Virus record (IMG/VR): IMGVR_UViG_3300047409_000221 | Location: 1-33,048 of that record | Length of the DNA: 33,048 nucleotides | Strand: one strand, 5' to 3' | Source: a virus | Part shown: in pieces, positions 1 through 6,281 of the stretch | Numbering within the stretch: position 1 is the stretch's first letter | Layout of the letters: each line of letters starts with the position of its first letter | The notes under the pieces: model-generated | What the model saw: only the letters and a program-made list of their open reading frames with translations | What the model was told of the DNA's origin: nothing | Databases searched by the model: none | Program-made: the position numbers and the translations under genes

Positions 1-84
1 GTTTACAGCTCGGTGTGGGCTGGATGCCAGAAGGTTTGTTATCATGCTATGGGGACTTATTATTGTGAGAGGGGGTGTTGGTGA
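1..84 (+). CDS. 3' end of secreted cysteine-rich peptide (second copy, truncated by window start)
   Basis: Frame 1 encodes the last 27 residues and the TGA stop of the 45-residue secreted peptide whose complete copy lies at 9908-10045 on the minus strand. The part present includes the end of the signal peptide (SVWA, then GC) and all four cysteines. The stop overlaps the GTG start of the next gene as GTGA, the same coupling as at the other copy. The 5' part would lie in the repeat copy not included in the window. Function is unknown. Confidence 0.8.
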   Translation, partial: VYSSVWAGCQKVCYHAMGTYYCERGCW

Positions 85-86
85 GT
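1..86 (+). repeat. Inverted repeat arm A, left copy (86 nt)
   Basis: These 86 bases are identical, base for base, to the reverse complement of 9906-9991. The match ends at GTGAGT (81-86); after that the two copies diverge into unrelated genes. The window starts inside the repeat, so the rest of this copy (the equivalent of 9992-10801) is missing. I infer this is one end of a 984-bp inverted cassette whose complete copy is at 9906-10889. Confidence 0.97.
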
Positions 87-440
87 ATGTGGTACATCTT
101 AGATGAAAATAATAATCCTATTAAAGCAGACCCATTAACAGCAAGTAATTTTAAATATGATAATCATGGAAAAACAAAAAGAGCAATTGTAAGGCAAACA
201 TCTATTAGAAATTATTGGATTTCCACTGTATTTTTAGGTTTAGACCATGGATATAATTTAACCGGAAGAAAAGATTACCAACCTGTTTTATTTGAAACAA
301 TGATACAAAAAGACGAAGTCTTTATGGATTATCAAGAGAGATATTACACATGGAAAGAAGCCCAGCAAGGTCATCGAGAGACAGTAAGAGTGGTAATCAA
401 GGAAATAAGAAACATCATTAATAAAAAGGAAAAATCTTGA
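81..440 (+). CDS. Hypothetical early protein, 119 aa, GTG start
   Basis: I do not recognise this family. The product is soluble, rich in charged and aromatic residues, with no membrane segment. I chose GTG at 81 because the inverted repeat ends at GTGAGT and, in the other copy, the same GTGA overlap opens the coiled-coil gene at 9911. GTG 75 and ATG 87 are alternatives in the same frame. It is the first unique gene of the plus-strand early operon, and its TGA stop overlaps the next start as TTGA. Its promoter should lie in the absent part of the repeat. Function is unassigned. Confidence 0.7.
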   Translation: MSMWYILDENNNPIKADPLTASNFKYDNHGKTKRAIVRQTSIRNYWISTVFLGLDHGYNLTGRKDYQPVLFETMIQKDEVFMDYQERYYTWKEAQQGHRETVRVVIKEIRNIINKKEKS

Positions 441-622
441 AAAGTTCAACTGATAATCTAGAAACCCAAATTCGTGACCTAATTATACGCCACAACAAAA
501 TGCTAAGCTTCATTAAGTCTCTAGCAAATGATGATTACGATGAAACTTATGAAGATCTAGATGAGGTGATGTGGGTAGCAAATGATGTATTAGATGATAT
601 GGAATTTTTGAAAGATGAATAA
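437..622 (+). CDS. Small acidic hypothetical protein, 61 aa, TTG start
   Basis: The TTG start overlaps the previous stop (TTGA) and has an AAGGA ribosome site about seven bases upstream. The product is predicted helical and strongly acidic in its second half (a DDYDETYEDLDE stretch). Such small acidic early proteins often bind or mimic nucleic-acid-binding partners, but nothing here identifies a target. The downstream gene starts inside it at 615. Confidence 0.65.
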   Translation: MKSSTDNLETQIRDLIIRHNKMLSFIKSLANDDYDETYEDLDEVMWVANDVLDDMEFLKDE

Positions 623-785
623 ACGTGAAGCTAATTTTATAATGCAATTACCAGATGGCTATGAATGGGAATTTATGAATAATGGTAAATATATTGCTGG
701 ATATTTAGGAAGAAGTATTTTGGTTTATGAGATTGTTGGAGAAGAGTTAATAAAATGTGATATCAATACAGAGAAAAACAAATGA
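615..785 (+). CDS. Small hypothetical protein, 56 aa
   Basis: The ATG overlaps the previous stop as ATGAATAA and its own TGA overlaps the next start as ATGA, so it fits the operon exactly. The product (MNKREANFIMQLPDGYEWEF onward) has a PDGYEWEF segment and no membrane helix or cysteine pair. I do not recognise it. The coupling on both sides is the main evidence that it is translated. Confidence 0.6.
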   Translation: MNKREANFIMQLPDGYEWEFMNNGKYIAGYLGRSILVYEIVGEELIKCDINTEKNK

Positions 786-1016
786 ATGAAGTCTATAAAC
801 TATTATTTATAATGATGCTCTCAATGATGATAGCTATATTAGTCACATGTTTTGGTATTGTCTGCATAACAGAAACCATTAAATTTGTTTCATAGAGAAA
901 AAAAACAAATGAATGAAGTCTATAAAATGTTATATGCAATAATATTAGTAATGATTGGTGGCATATTAGTCATACGCTTCGGCATCGTATGTATAAGAGA
1001 AAAACAAATGAATGAA
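771..1016 (+). repeat. Tandem direct repeats spanning a membrane micro-gene
   Basis: A near-identical element of about 20-32 bases (GAGA, an A-run, then CAAATGAATGAA) occurs at 771-799, 895-926 and 997-1016. The first two copies also share GTCTATAAA. The segments between the copies encode related membrane helices. This looks like a roughly 100-125 bp unit duplicated in tandem, with the third boundary marking where the unit meets a zinc-ribbon gene. Confidence 0.85.
782..895 (+). CDS. Membrane micro-protein, 37 aa (duplicate unit 1)
   Basis: This 37-residue product is almost entirely one hydrophobic helix (residues about 7-30) after a short MNEVYK start. It is a tandem duplicate of the N-terminal membrane segment of the next gene: both begin MNEVYK and share an FGIVCI motif at the helix end. 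The start overlaps the previous stop (ATGA). It probably inserts in the inner membrane; holin-like or other membrane activity is possible but unproven. Confidence 0.6.
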   Translation: MNEVYKLLFIMMLSMMIAILVTCFGIVCITETIKFVS

Positions 1017-1229
1017 TTTGAAGCAACAGATACTTGGTATAATAAAGCTGGCGAAGATAATGGTGAATGTGAAGCTGGATTGAGGAATGAATGCGATCAT
1101 ATTGTTGGAATAGACAATTCTTATTATGAATCTATTTTAATAACAAAATCTGATCCTGTATCTCAATATAATTATATTGATAAATTCAATTTCTGCCCTG
1201 ACTGCGGCGAGAAACTAAAGGAAGGATAA
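909..1229 (+). CDS. Membrane-anchored zinc-ribbon protein, 106 aa (duplicate unit 2 fused)
   Basis: The N-terminus has one membrane helix (residues about 7-29) homologous to the previous gene. The C-terminus is a soluble domain with cysteines at CEAGLRNEC-DH and a terminal CPDCGEKL zinc ribbon. The third copy of the direct repeat encodes the junction (REKQMNE), so ATG 1008 inside the gene may be the ancestral start of the zinc-ribbon protein, with the membrane segment added by tandem duplication. I chose ATG 909 because it matches the start of the upstream duplicate. Function is unknown. Confidence 0.65.
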   Translation: MNEVYKMLYAIILVMIGGILVIRFGIVCIREKQMNEFEATDTWYNKAGEDNGECEAGLRNECDHIVGIDNSYYESILITKSDPVSQYNYIDKFNFCPDCGEKLKEG

Positions 1230-1357
1230 TGTTAATTTGTAAAATGAGTACTTTTTTAGAATGGTATGCATGGGGATTTATCTCAGGGTTTTTAACAATG
1301 ATTTTAATAATATTTATTTTAGGATATTTCCAAGACAAATATAAAAAGAAAAACTAA
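1229..1357 (+). CDS. Single-pass membrane peptide, 42 aa
   Basis: The start overlaps the previous stop as TAATG, preceded by AAGGA. The product has one strong hydrophobic helix (about residues 16-34) followed by a basic tail (QDKYKKKN), predicting an inner-membrane protein with a cytoplasmic C-terminus. Size and topology resemble class III holins or other early phage membrane peptides, but there is no diagnostic motif. Confidence 0.6.
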   Translation: MLICKMSTFLEWYAWGFISGFLTMILIIFILGYFQDKYKKKN

Positions 1358-1367
1358 AGGCACCAGA

Positions 1368-1550
1368 ATGACAAATAACGAATTCATAAATTTAATAAAA
1401 AAATTAGCAGAAGTAAAAGGCAGAATTTGTACGTATTACCTTATGGAAGATGATGAAACTCGAGAAATAGCTACTGATACTATTATAAATATGCTTGATG
1501 ATTCAATTGATTTACTAATTAAAGACAAATTTAAGGAACTAGAATGCTAA
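1368..1550 (+). CDS. Small helical hypothetical protein, 60 aa
   Basis: It has an AAGG ribosome site and starts MTNNEFINLIKKLAEVKGRI. The product is mainly helical and acidic in the middle (MEDDETREIA). It is of the kind often found in strings of small early phage genes. The next start lies inside its end (ATGCTAA). No family was recognised. Confidence 0.65.
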   Translation: MTNNEFINLIKKLAEVKGRICTYYLMEDDETREIATDTIINMLDDSIDLLIKDKFKELEC

Positions 1551-1708
1551 CAAACGGCCAGAAAGAAGCAGTATTGAAAGCCATGATGGAACTCGAAGTA
1601 GCGCACCAACAATTAGCTACAGTAAACGAATGTCCCCGCAGGGAAAGCGCTTATAAGCTCATAGAAGAAGCTCACCAAGCAGTAGCTTTGTTATTGATAA
1701 TGAAATGA
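1544..1708 (+). CDS. Small helical hypothetical protein, 54 aa
   Basis: The ATG at 1544 overlaps the previous stop. The product is alanine- and glutamate-rich and predicted to be all helical (VLKAMMELEVAHQQLA and a second helix near the C-terminus), plausibly a helical hairpin or small coiled coil. There is one CPRRE turn between the helices. No function can be assigned. Confidence 0.6.
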   Translation: MLTNGQKEAVLKAMMELEVAHQQLATVNECPRRESAYKLIEEAHQAVALLLIMK

Positions 1709-1720
1709 TAAGGAAAGAAT

Positions 1721-2212
1721 ATGCAAAAGAAACTGTATGGTTGTAGAACATGTAATAAAATAGGCTATAAAGATGTGTGTTGTGTAGGAGGCACTTACGA
1801 ATTAAACATCGATAAAAGTCTTACTAATATAAAAGATCATGATATAAGCAGTAATGATATATTCAATATGCATGACAGTAAAATAAGAAATTTAACACAA
1901 GAGATAAGCCAGCTTTGTATTAAAAATATGAATCTTGCAAAAAGAGTAAATATTTTAGAAGAAACAATGGAAACTTTACAAGATAGATTAGGTAAACTTT
2001 ATGCTGATAATCAACCAGCTAATAAAACAGAATTAAATGAATCTTCTTACAGTCATATTTCAAAAATGCCTTATAGAGGTCCAGAATGGGATAATTCATT
2101 AAAAGAAAAATATGACAAATTATTTAAATATGTTTCTCATCTAGCTTCTAAAGGCTATAACACCGCTAAAGAATTATTACAAGAAATAGGAGAACACAAT
2201 GAACGCAGCTGA
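1721..2212 (+). CDS. Cysteine-rich N-terminus plus coiled-coil protein, 163 aa
   Basis: A good AAGGAAAG ribosome site precedes ATG 1721. The first 25 residues hold four cysteines (CRTC then CC), suggesting a small zinc-binding knuckle. A coiled coil follows (about residues 50-95), with heptad-like leucines and isoleucines (NLTQEISQLCIKNMNLAKRV). The C-terminal part is soluble and charged. It could be a dimeric DNA- or protein-binding factor; I do not recognise a family. The next gene starts 14 bases before its stop. Confidence 0.7.
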   Translation: MQKKLYGCRTCNKIGYKDVCCVGGTYELNIDKSLTNIKDHDISSNDIFNMHDSKIRNLTQEISQLCIKNMNLAKRVNILEETMETLQDRLGKLYADNQPANKTELNESSYSHISKMPYRGPEWDNSLKEKYDKLFKYVSHLASKGYNTAKELLQEIGEHNERS

Positions 2213-2420
2213 AGTTGCAGGAATGTCAGTAACAGAAAGTGTCGTACCTAACTCTCCCGTTGTAGAGGCATTACAAGCTATTGTTAGGACAGTAGACGAG
2301 CCAAGCATATCAGTTATCCTGGCTGACATAGAACTCGCCTACGTGCTTGTAAATCAGTTTAAAAAGGATATGCAAGGTTTGCATCCCTCAGTAGCTAACA
2401 TTATTAAAGCTTTATTTTAA
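2199..2420 (+). CDS. Small hypothetical protein, 73 aa
   Basis: It is coupled to the preceding gene by a 14-base overlap and has GGAG upstream of ATG 2199. The product is a soluble, mildly hydrophobic helical protein (MNAAEVAGMSVTESVVPNSP onward) without cysteines. Codon use is slightly more GC-rich than its neighbours. Function is unknown. Confidence 0.65.
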   Translation: MNAAEVAGMSVTESVVPNSPVVEALQAIVRTVDEPSISVILADIELAYVLVNQFKKDMQGLHPSVANIIKALF

Positions 2421-2620
2421 TGAATCGAATTTTTGTATTTTTGTTAACTTTTATATTGCTGTCTTTTTCGAGCGCCTACTTTTGGCATTTGATTATGCCA
2501 GCATCGTATCATTGGTTGTCAAGAGAGCAAATGGAATCTATTGCAACTATACTTTCAAGCTTTGCTGTAGGATATATAGCAAAATGCATTATCAATTATT
2601 TAAATAGACATGATGATTAA
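2420..2620 (+). CDS. Two-helix membrane protein, 66 aa
   Basis: The start overlaps the previous stop as TAATG. Helix one covers residues about 3-22 and helix two about 41-60, separated by a PASYHWLSREQ loop; the C-terminus is charged (NRHDD). This size and topology fit class II holin-like or small accessory inner-membrane proteins of tailed phages. It is a candidate holin, but it sits among early genes and not beside a lysis enzyme, so the role is uncertain. Confidence 0.65.
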   Translation: MNRIFVFLLTFILLSFSSAYFWHLIMPASYHWLSREQMESIATILSSFAVGYIAKCIINYLNRHDD

Positions 2621-2630
2621 AGGATTTTTA

Positions 2631-2837
2631 ATGAGAAGAAAATTTGATGGGTTTGTGTGGGAAATATTAGTTGATGATCCGGCTAGTGCTGTAAAGAGAG
2701 CAAAAATAATAGGAGGATGGCTAGTTGTTCATCAAACATATTTTGATATAGGGACACAGAAAGCAAGATTAAGTGAGTCAATGCAATTTGTCCCAGACAA
2801 AGACCACGAGTGGCTAATTCTTAACCTAAAGGAATAA
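2631..2837 (+). CDS. Small hypothetical protein, 68 aa
   Basis: I chose ATG 2631 because AAAGGA sits six bases upstream; an earlier in-frame ATG at 2610 would overlap the previous gene and lacks a ribosome site. The product ends FVPDKDHEWLILNLKE and contains a GGWLVV segment. It appears to be a compact alpha/beta domain. It is the last gene of the plus-strand early operon before the convergent operon. Confidence 0.65.
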   Translation: MRRKFDGFVWEILVDDPASAVKRAKIIGGWLVVHQTYFDIGTQKARLSESMQFVPDKDHEWLILNLKE

Positions 2838-2844
2838 ACGATAT

Positions 2845-2869
2845 AGCCCCGGTATGCAGATCCAGGGCT
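2845..2869. terminator. Weak hairpin between convergent early operons
   Basis: AGCCC (2845-2849) pairs with GGGCT (2865-2869) around a 15-base loop, in the 39-base gap between the ends of the two convergent early operons. There is no clear T-run on either side, so termination is suggested by position more than by structure. Confidence 0.3.
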
Positions 2870-2876
2870 TAACAAT

Positions 2877-3149
2877 TTATCGTCTATAAGTACCATCAGG
2901 TTCTGGAGTACCCATTCTCATAGCTTTTACGTCTTGTTCCTTGGCCCACATCTCATTCTCTTTGCCGTTGTTAGCAGGCTGAGAAGAAGTGCCATTGTGG
3001 TTGTAACCAGACATGTCATGGTCCATTACTTTACGATCAATCACGATTTTAGCGTCATACCTGCGAGGATCTTCACCCCCAGCGCGACGAATTGAATCTG
3101 GGCTATCATGCATTCCTTTACCAGCATCATAAGCACGATTATCTTTCAT
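2877..3149 (-). CDS. Hydrophilic hypothetical protein, 90 aa
   Basis: The ribosome site AGGTG lies six bases before ATG 3149. The product is very hydrophilic and glycine/aspartate-rich (MKDNRAYDAGKGMHDSPDSI onward, ending PEPDGTYRR), with low hydrophobic content suggesting disorder. It is the most distal gene of the minus-strand early operon. No homologous family was recognised. Confidence 0.65.
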   Translation of the reverse strand: MKDNRAYDAGKGMHDSPDSIRRAGGEDPRRYDAKIVIDRKVMDHDMSGYNHNGTSSQPANNGKENEMWAKEQDVKAMRMGTPEPDGTYRR

Positions 3150-3157
3150 AATTTCAC

Positions 3158-3295
3158 CTATTCGTTATTTATTTGGTTTGAGAAATTGTCGTAGCAGTTA
3201 AGTACGCGCTTTTGGCCATCTGCACAGACATTGTACGTTTTCTCTTCTGATTCTTTGCGAGCTTCTTCAATCTGTCGACGTTGCTCTGGGCTCAT
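3158..3295 (-). CDS. Small protein with MSPEQ N-terminus, 45 aa
   Basis: AAAGG lies eight bases before ATG 3295. The N-terminus MSPEQRRQIEEARKESEE is a diverged duplicate of the start of the gene immediately upstream (MSPEQMRKKEAAQQEAER); the C-terminal half differs and carries two cysteines (NVCADGQKR and LNCYDN). It looks like a partial tandem duplication in which a shared helical N-terminus was joined to a different tail. Function is unknown. Confidence 0.6.
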   Translation of the reverse strand: MSPEQRRQIEEARKESEEKTYNVCADGQKRVLNCYDNFSNQINNE

Positions 3296-3297
3296 GA

Positions 3298-3516
3298 TTA
3301 ATACCTTTCATCATTGATGCTGGCGTTCTTACCACCTATCGTAGCATCTTCTTTAGCTGTAGCAGCATTAACTCTACGGCCAGCGGCTGCAATAGCGGCA
3401 CTGTTAGGCGGATTTTTCTCAGGTGACTTCATACTACCATCAGCTTGAGCGTATCGAGCATGGCGTTCAGCTTCTTGCTGAGCAGCTTCTTTCTTGCGCA
3501 TTTGTTCTGGGCTCAT
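3298..3516 (-). CDS. Alanine-rich helical protein with MSPEQ N-terminus, 72 aa
   Basis: An AAGGA ribosome site precedes ATG 3516. The first half is a charged helix (MSPEQMRKKEAAQQEAERHA) and the second half is alanine/lysine-rich with low complexity. It shares its N-terminus with the next gene downstream (3158-3295). No enzyme motif is visible, and the product is probably disordered or a small nucleic-acid or protein binder. Confidence 0.6.
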   Translation of the reverse strand: MSPEQMRKKEAAQQEAERHARYAQADGSMKSPEKNPPNSAAIAAAGRRVNAATAKEDATIGGKNASINDERY

Positions 3517-3555
3517 AATTTCTTGATCCTTACGATAATTTGAATAATTGTAAAA

Positions 3556-3984
3556 CTATTTTGAATCAAAAGCGAGCATCGCTTGATCTAGAGTTTTATA
3601 ATTCCATGCCCTTTTGCCAAATTCTTCATTTCCTGGAAATGTCTCATACCATTCATGCAAATCTGAATAATCAGTTTTATCATTTCTCTTTTTTGCCCAC
3701 ATTTCTTTCAACATGCGCCAAGGTTTAATTCTGTTATAAAATACTTCATACCCAATAATCGAACCAGCGCCAGAATATTGCGAATATATAAATTTATCTT
3801 TGGTTCGTTTAATTAATTTATAATTAAAACCATTTTTTCTTAAATCTTCAGGAAGTTTCAATAGGTCGAGAGAATCATATGATGATAAGAGTTGTTCGTT
3901 ATTCATGTTACGCATAGTCCTTATTAAGGTTAATTTATTATTAAGCCAGTAGGGTATTACTTTAAGTAGATATCGTAAAGGCAT
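3556..3984 (-). CDS. Hypothetical phage protein, up to 142 aa
   Basis: The core (KLPEDLRKNGFNYKLIKRTK, then a GYEVF segment) has the look of small accessory phage proteins that describe a short beta-rich domain. Start choice is uncertain: ATG 3984 has no ribosome site, while two internal ATGs (encoding MRNMNNEQL and MNNEQL, near 3905-3915) follow an AAGGAC. The short version (about 115 residues) is likely. The segment RNMNNEQL is echoed by RNMNKKQL in the 8929-9246 gene, with a shared 14-base string. Confidence 0.55.
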   Translation of the reverse strand: MPLRYLLKVIPYWLNNKLTLIRTMRNMNNEQLLSSYDSLDLLKLPEDLRKNGFNYKLIKRTKDKFIYSQYSGAGSIIGYEVFYNRIKPWRMLKEMWAKKRNDKTDYSDLHEWYETFPGNEEFGKRAWNYKTLDQAMLAFDSK

Positions 3985-3994
3985 TTAATACGTA

Positions 3995-4381
3995 TCATGT
4001 TAAATTGCGTATTCTAATTACTATCTGACCACCTTTTAAAATTTCGCATCTTGTAACCAGAAGTCTCATAACTTGATTGTCATCATCGTATAAACCAGCA
4101 TGTTGTAGAGCATCTAAAACGGGCTTAATCCCATTATCTATATCTCTTTTGCGCTTATCAGGGGGATATATATCCATTTCAAGGCATACAGGATCTCCGC
4201 CAAAGCATTTTATATTAGCTACCCTTACATGCTTCCATACTTCGAAATAAAATCGCTTGGTGGCTTCCGTATTAACTCTTGGCTGAAATACTTTGCCAGA
4301 TAGTGTTGTTGTTAGTCTTCCAGCTTTCTTATAGCTATTAACACTAGGAGGATAGGGAAGTGTTATAATTGCTTCAGTCAT
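3995..4381 (-). CDS. rusA: RusA-like Holliday junction resolvase
   Basis: RusA cuts four-way DNA junctions, usually as a homodimer, and in phages resolves recombination or replication intermediates. At 128 residues this is close to the usual length (about 120). The N-terminus has the family PPSVNSY motif, and residues about 73-99 carry the acidic active-site region (PPDKRKRDIDNGIKPVLDAL then GLYDDDNQV), with the expected aspartates at RDIDN and DDDNQV. The start overlaps the previous stop (ATGACTGA). With RecT and the O-like initiator it forms a recombination-replication module, and it could also resolve junctions formed between the inverted cassettes (inference). Confidence 0.93.
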   Translation of the reverse strand: MTEAIITLPYPPSVNSYKKAGRLTTTLSGKVFQPRVNTEATKRFYFEVWKHVRVANIKCFGGDPVCLEMDIYPPDKRKRDIDNGIKPVLDALQHAGLYDDDNQVMRLLVTRCEILKGGQIVIRIRNLT

Positions 4382-5108
4382 TTACATGCCTCCATTTTAT
4401 TAAATCATTTATGGCTTCCTCTAATTGGATAGCTGAGCACCAAGTAAAATAATGTTTTTCTCCGACTTGGAAATAACATCCTTTATCTTCTGGATGATTA
4501 AAAATTGAATATCTAATATCTGTTAGATATATTTTATGTATCTCTTCAGGATTTTTATCAAGTAAAGCTAAAACATATTCAGAAGGTGAATGATGATAAG
4601 GATCATAATTAGGCATAAAGTCATGAATATACAATTTATCAGCAATTCTTTTGTCTTCCTTTTTTTTCTTTAAAGATTCACTTTCATGTTTTTCCCAATT
4701 TTCAACATTGTGCTTATGGCAATAACTATATCTTGATGTCATTAATTCAGTACAATTTTTAGTGAGACAATAGCCTGTATGACCACAGCTTAATCGTTTA
4801 GAAACAGTTCGCAGAGAAAAATAAACTCCATCATTACAGAATTGACATTTTCCTAAATGACCTCTTTTATCTTGTAAAATCAAAAAATGAATTTCTATTT
4901 GATTAATTATTTTAAACTTCTTCGATATTTCATCTAATGAATATCTAAAGTTATATTTATCTATGTATATTATTTCACCATTAGAACGTTTTGGTTCTTT
5001 GTAATGAATCTTTTCAAAATACATATCATAAATTTCTGAAATTTTATCTTTATGTGTTTCATATGATTTATTTTGTGTTTTTATTTTCCAGTTGTTTATA
5101 ACAATCAT
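4374..5108 (-). CDS. Cysteine/histidine-rich hypothetical protein, 244 aa
   Basis: I do not recognise the family. The middle (residues about 105-150) holds many possible zinc ligands: CQFC, CGHTGYC, KNC and YCHKHN. The N-terminal part is basic and lysine-rich; the C-terminal part is soluble with several aromatic residues. It starts 41 bases inside the initiator gene and overlaps rusA by eight bases, so it is translated with the replication module. A DNA-binding or loader-like role next to the initiator is plausible but unproven. Confidence 0.65.
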   Translation of the reverse strand: MIVINNWKIKTQNKSYETHKDKISEIYDMYFEKIHYKEPKRSNGEIIYIDKYNFRYSLDEISKKFKIINQIEIHFLILQDKRGHLGKCQFCNDGVYFSLRTVSKRLSCGHTGYCLTKNCTELMTSRYSYCHKHNVENWEKHESESLKKKKEDKRIADKLYIHDFMPNYDPYHHSPSEYVLALLDKNPEEIHKIYLTDIRYSIFNHPEDKGCYFQVGEKHYFTWCSAIQLEEAINDLIKWRHVND

Positions 5109-5829
5109 TTCTATTTTTATCCTCGTTTAAATTTGGAAACATCTCTCCTAGCAATGGGGAAACAAAAACACTTATATGTTTATTGTCTTTCTTATAACTC
5201 GTAGATTGATTTTCAACTCCTGCTAACGCTGGTTTGGGTTTCTCAGTCCACGCTTGTTTTTTTTGGTTGTCATAATCCTTCTTTTCTTTAAATGAAACTA
5301 TTGTATTTGCTTTTTTATCGTTCGAAGAACAAGAGCTTTTAGTATCTGAGATTATATTTGTGTTTATATCTGGTATAGCTTCCACAAATTTGTGGAATGC
5401 AATACACAAATTTGTGTAATCCATTCCACAAATTTGTGGAATGAGTGGTGACGCGGGTTGTACGGCACTTAGTGGGGAATTGAACAATAATTGACAAGTA
5501 TGTTCAGTGCAAATCTCAGGATAGTATTTGTACATCTTGGGAGCCAAGGCATACCACAAAGTTCTGTCATAACCTTTCTTATTGTAATTGCCTCGAATGA
5601 TGCAGCCTTTCTTTTCTAGCTTGGCAGTAAGATGTTCAATTTGACGATGATTCCAATATGGAAATATGATGCAGAAAGCATCAATGGTATTAAAGCTCCA
5701 ACACAATCTATCTTTTATTCCTCGTTTATTTGCTAAGTTAGTTTTTGTCCAGAATGCTAAATTATTAATAAATATCGCTTCGTTAACCCCAAAATCTTTT
5801 GCTACATCAATATTAAATGAATGATCCAT
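5068..5829 (-). CDS. O-like replication initiator with winged-helix N-terminus, 253 aa
   Basis: The first 100 residues match the winged-helix start of phage replication initiators (MDHSFNIDVAKDFGVNEAIF, then KKGYDRTLWYAL), which bind origin iterons and recruit host helicase loading. The C-terminal half is low-complexity, lysine/asparagine-rich and poorly conserved, as in lambda O-type proteins. Three palindromic iterons lie inside the gene (5380-5443) and encode a repeated peptide pattern (PQICG, TNLCI, HKFVE). A promoter region with operator-like sites lies upstream. No phage polymerase or helicase is seen, so replication probably relies on host enzymes. Confidence 0.85.
   Translation of the reverse strand: MDHSFNIDVAKDFGVNEAIFINNLAFWTKTNLANKRGIKDRLCWSFNTIDAFCIIFPYWNHRQIEHLTAKLEKKGCIIRGNYNKKGYDRTLWYALAPKMYKYYPEICTEHTCQLLFNSPLSAVQPASPLIPQICGMDYTNLCIAFHKFVEAIPDINTNIISDTKSSCSSNDKKANTIVSFKEKKDYDNQKKQAWTEKPKPALAGVENQSTSYKKDNKHISVFVSPLLGEMFPNLNEDKNRNDCYKQLENKNTK
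5380..5443. repeat. Three palindromic iterons, 22-bp spacing: probable replication origin
   Basis: Three near-identical palindromes built on CACAAATTTGTG lie at 5380-5397 (18 bp perfect), 5403-5418 (16 bp perfect) and 5422-5443 (22 bp perfect). Their centres are 5388.5, 5410.5 and 5432.5, exactly 22 bp apart, about two helical turns, so all face the same side of DNA. Being inside the initiator gene, they resemble the iterons of lambda ori within gene O. The 22-bp period is not a multiple of three, so this is not a protein repeat. Confidence 0.85.
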
Positions 5830-6134
5830 TTCTTAATCCTTTAAATGAACATGACTAGTTGAATGATATTTCAATTCCGCTATAATGTTCATAGATCTTT
5901 AATCCTGGTCTGAACATCAAATGGAACTTCCTCGCGAGACGCTCTAGCCAGCGTCTCAACGAACCATTATTCTACTATATCTTTTATTCTTTGCATCCAG
6001 CAACTTACAAATAAATATTATTGATAATGTTCCACGATATTGTTTCACGACTCCACAGAAACTGTGGATAACCATGTGCATATGTACCTGAAATCGTTAT
6101 CTGTTGCTGCCTCTAATGAAAGAGTAAATGTTGC
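5830..6134 (-). promoter_or_regulatory. Control region upstream of the initiator gene (operators, hairpin, DnaA box)
   Basis: This 305-base gap has no convincing gene. On the minus strand a TTGAAA box lies about 40 bases before the initiator start. It sits between inverted copies of ATGAACAT (5845-5852 and, as ATGTTCAT, 5885-5892), with a further TGAACATC near 5911-5918; these look like operator sites. An eight-base-pair hairpin (GAGACGCT with AGCGTCTC) occupies 5936-5957. A second hairpin (CCACAG-AAA-CTGTGG) abuts a perfect DnaA box at 6063-6071, beside AT-rich DNA. The sites fit regulated replication initiation. Confidence 0.5.
6063..6071 (-). promoter_or_regulatory. Perfect DnaA box
   Basis: TGTGGATAA on the plus strand is the exact complement of the consensus DnaA box TTATCCACA. 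It adjoins a short hairpin and a run of AT-rich DNA (about 5970-6050) that could melt, upstream of the initiator gene. A single box is weak evidence alone; its position strengthens it. Confidence 0.55.
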
Positions 6135-6281
6135 TCATTTAAGCCTCTTCTTAATCTCCACAAGCGAATGAGAAATGATCGCCATTAATACAGCATGCTC
6201 CTTAGCCCAAAAGTTCAACAACCAACAAATAAACATGAGAAGAATTATAATAATCGCATAAAGATAGATTACATCGATCAT
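6135..6281 (-). CDS. Single-pass membrane protein, 48 aa
   Basis: A strong AAGGAGG site lies before ATG 6281. The N-terminal half is one hydrophobic helix (residues about 4-25, rich in isoleucine and leucine); the C-terminal half is an amphipathic, basic helix (SLVEIKKRLK). The product likely sits in the inner membrane with its tail in the cytoplasm. It could be a small holin-like or host-membrane effector. It lies alone between the two halves of the minus-strand early series. Confidence 0.7.
   Translation of the reverse strand: MIDVIYLYAIIIILLMFICWLLNFWAKEHAVLMAIISHSLVEIKKRLK

Noticed and set aside
5380-5443. CRISPR-like array
   Set aside because: Three palindromes with only a few bases between them and no variable spacers; iterons fit better.
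5940-6090. Possible 41-residue minus-strand gene starting MHMVIHSFCGV
   Set aside because: No ribosome site, spans the DnaA box and hairpin, and composition looks non-coding.
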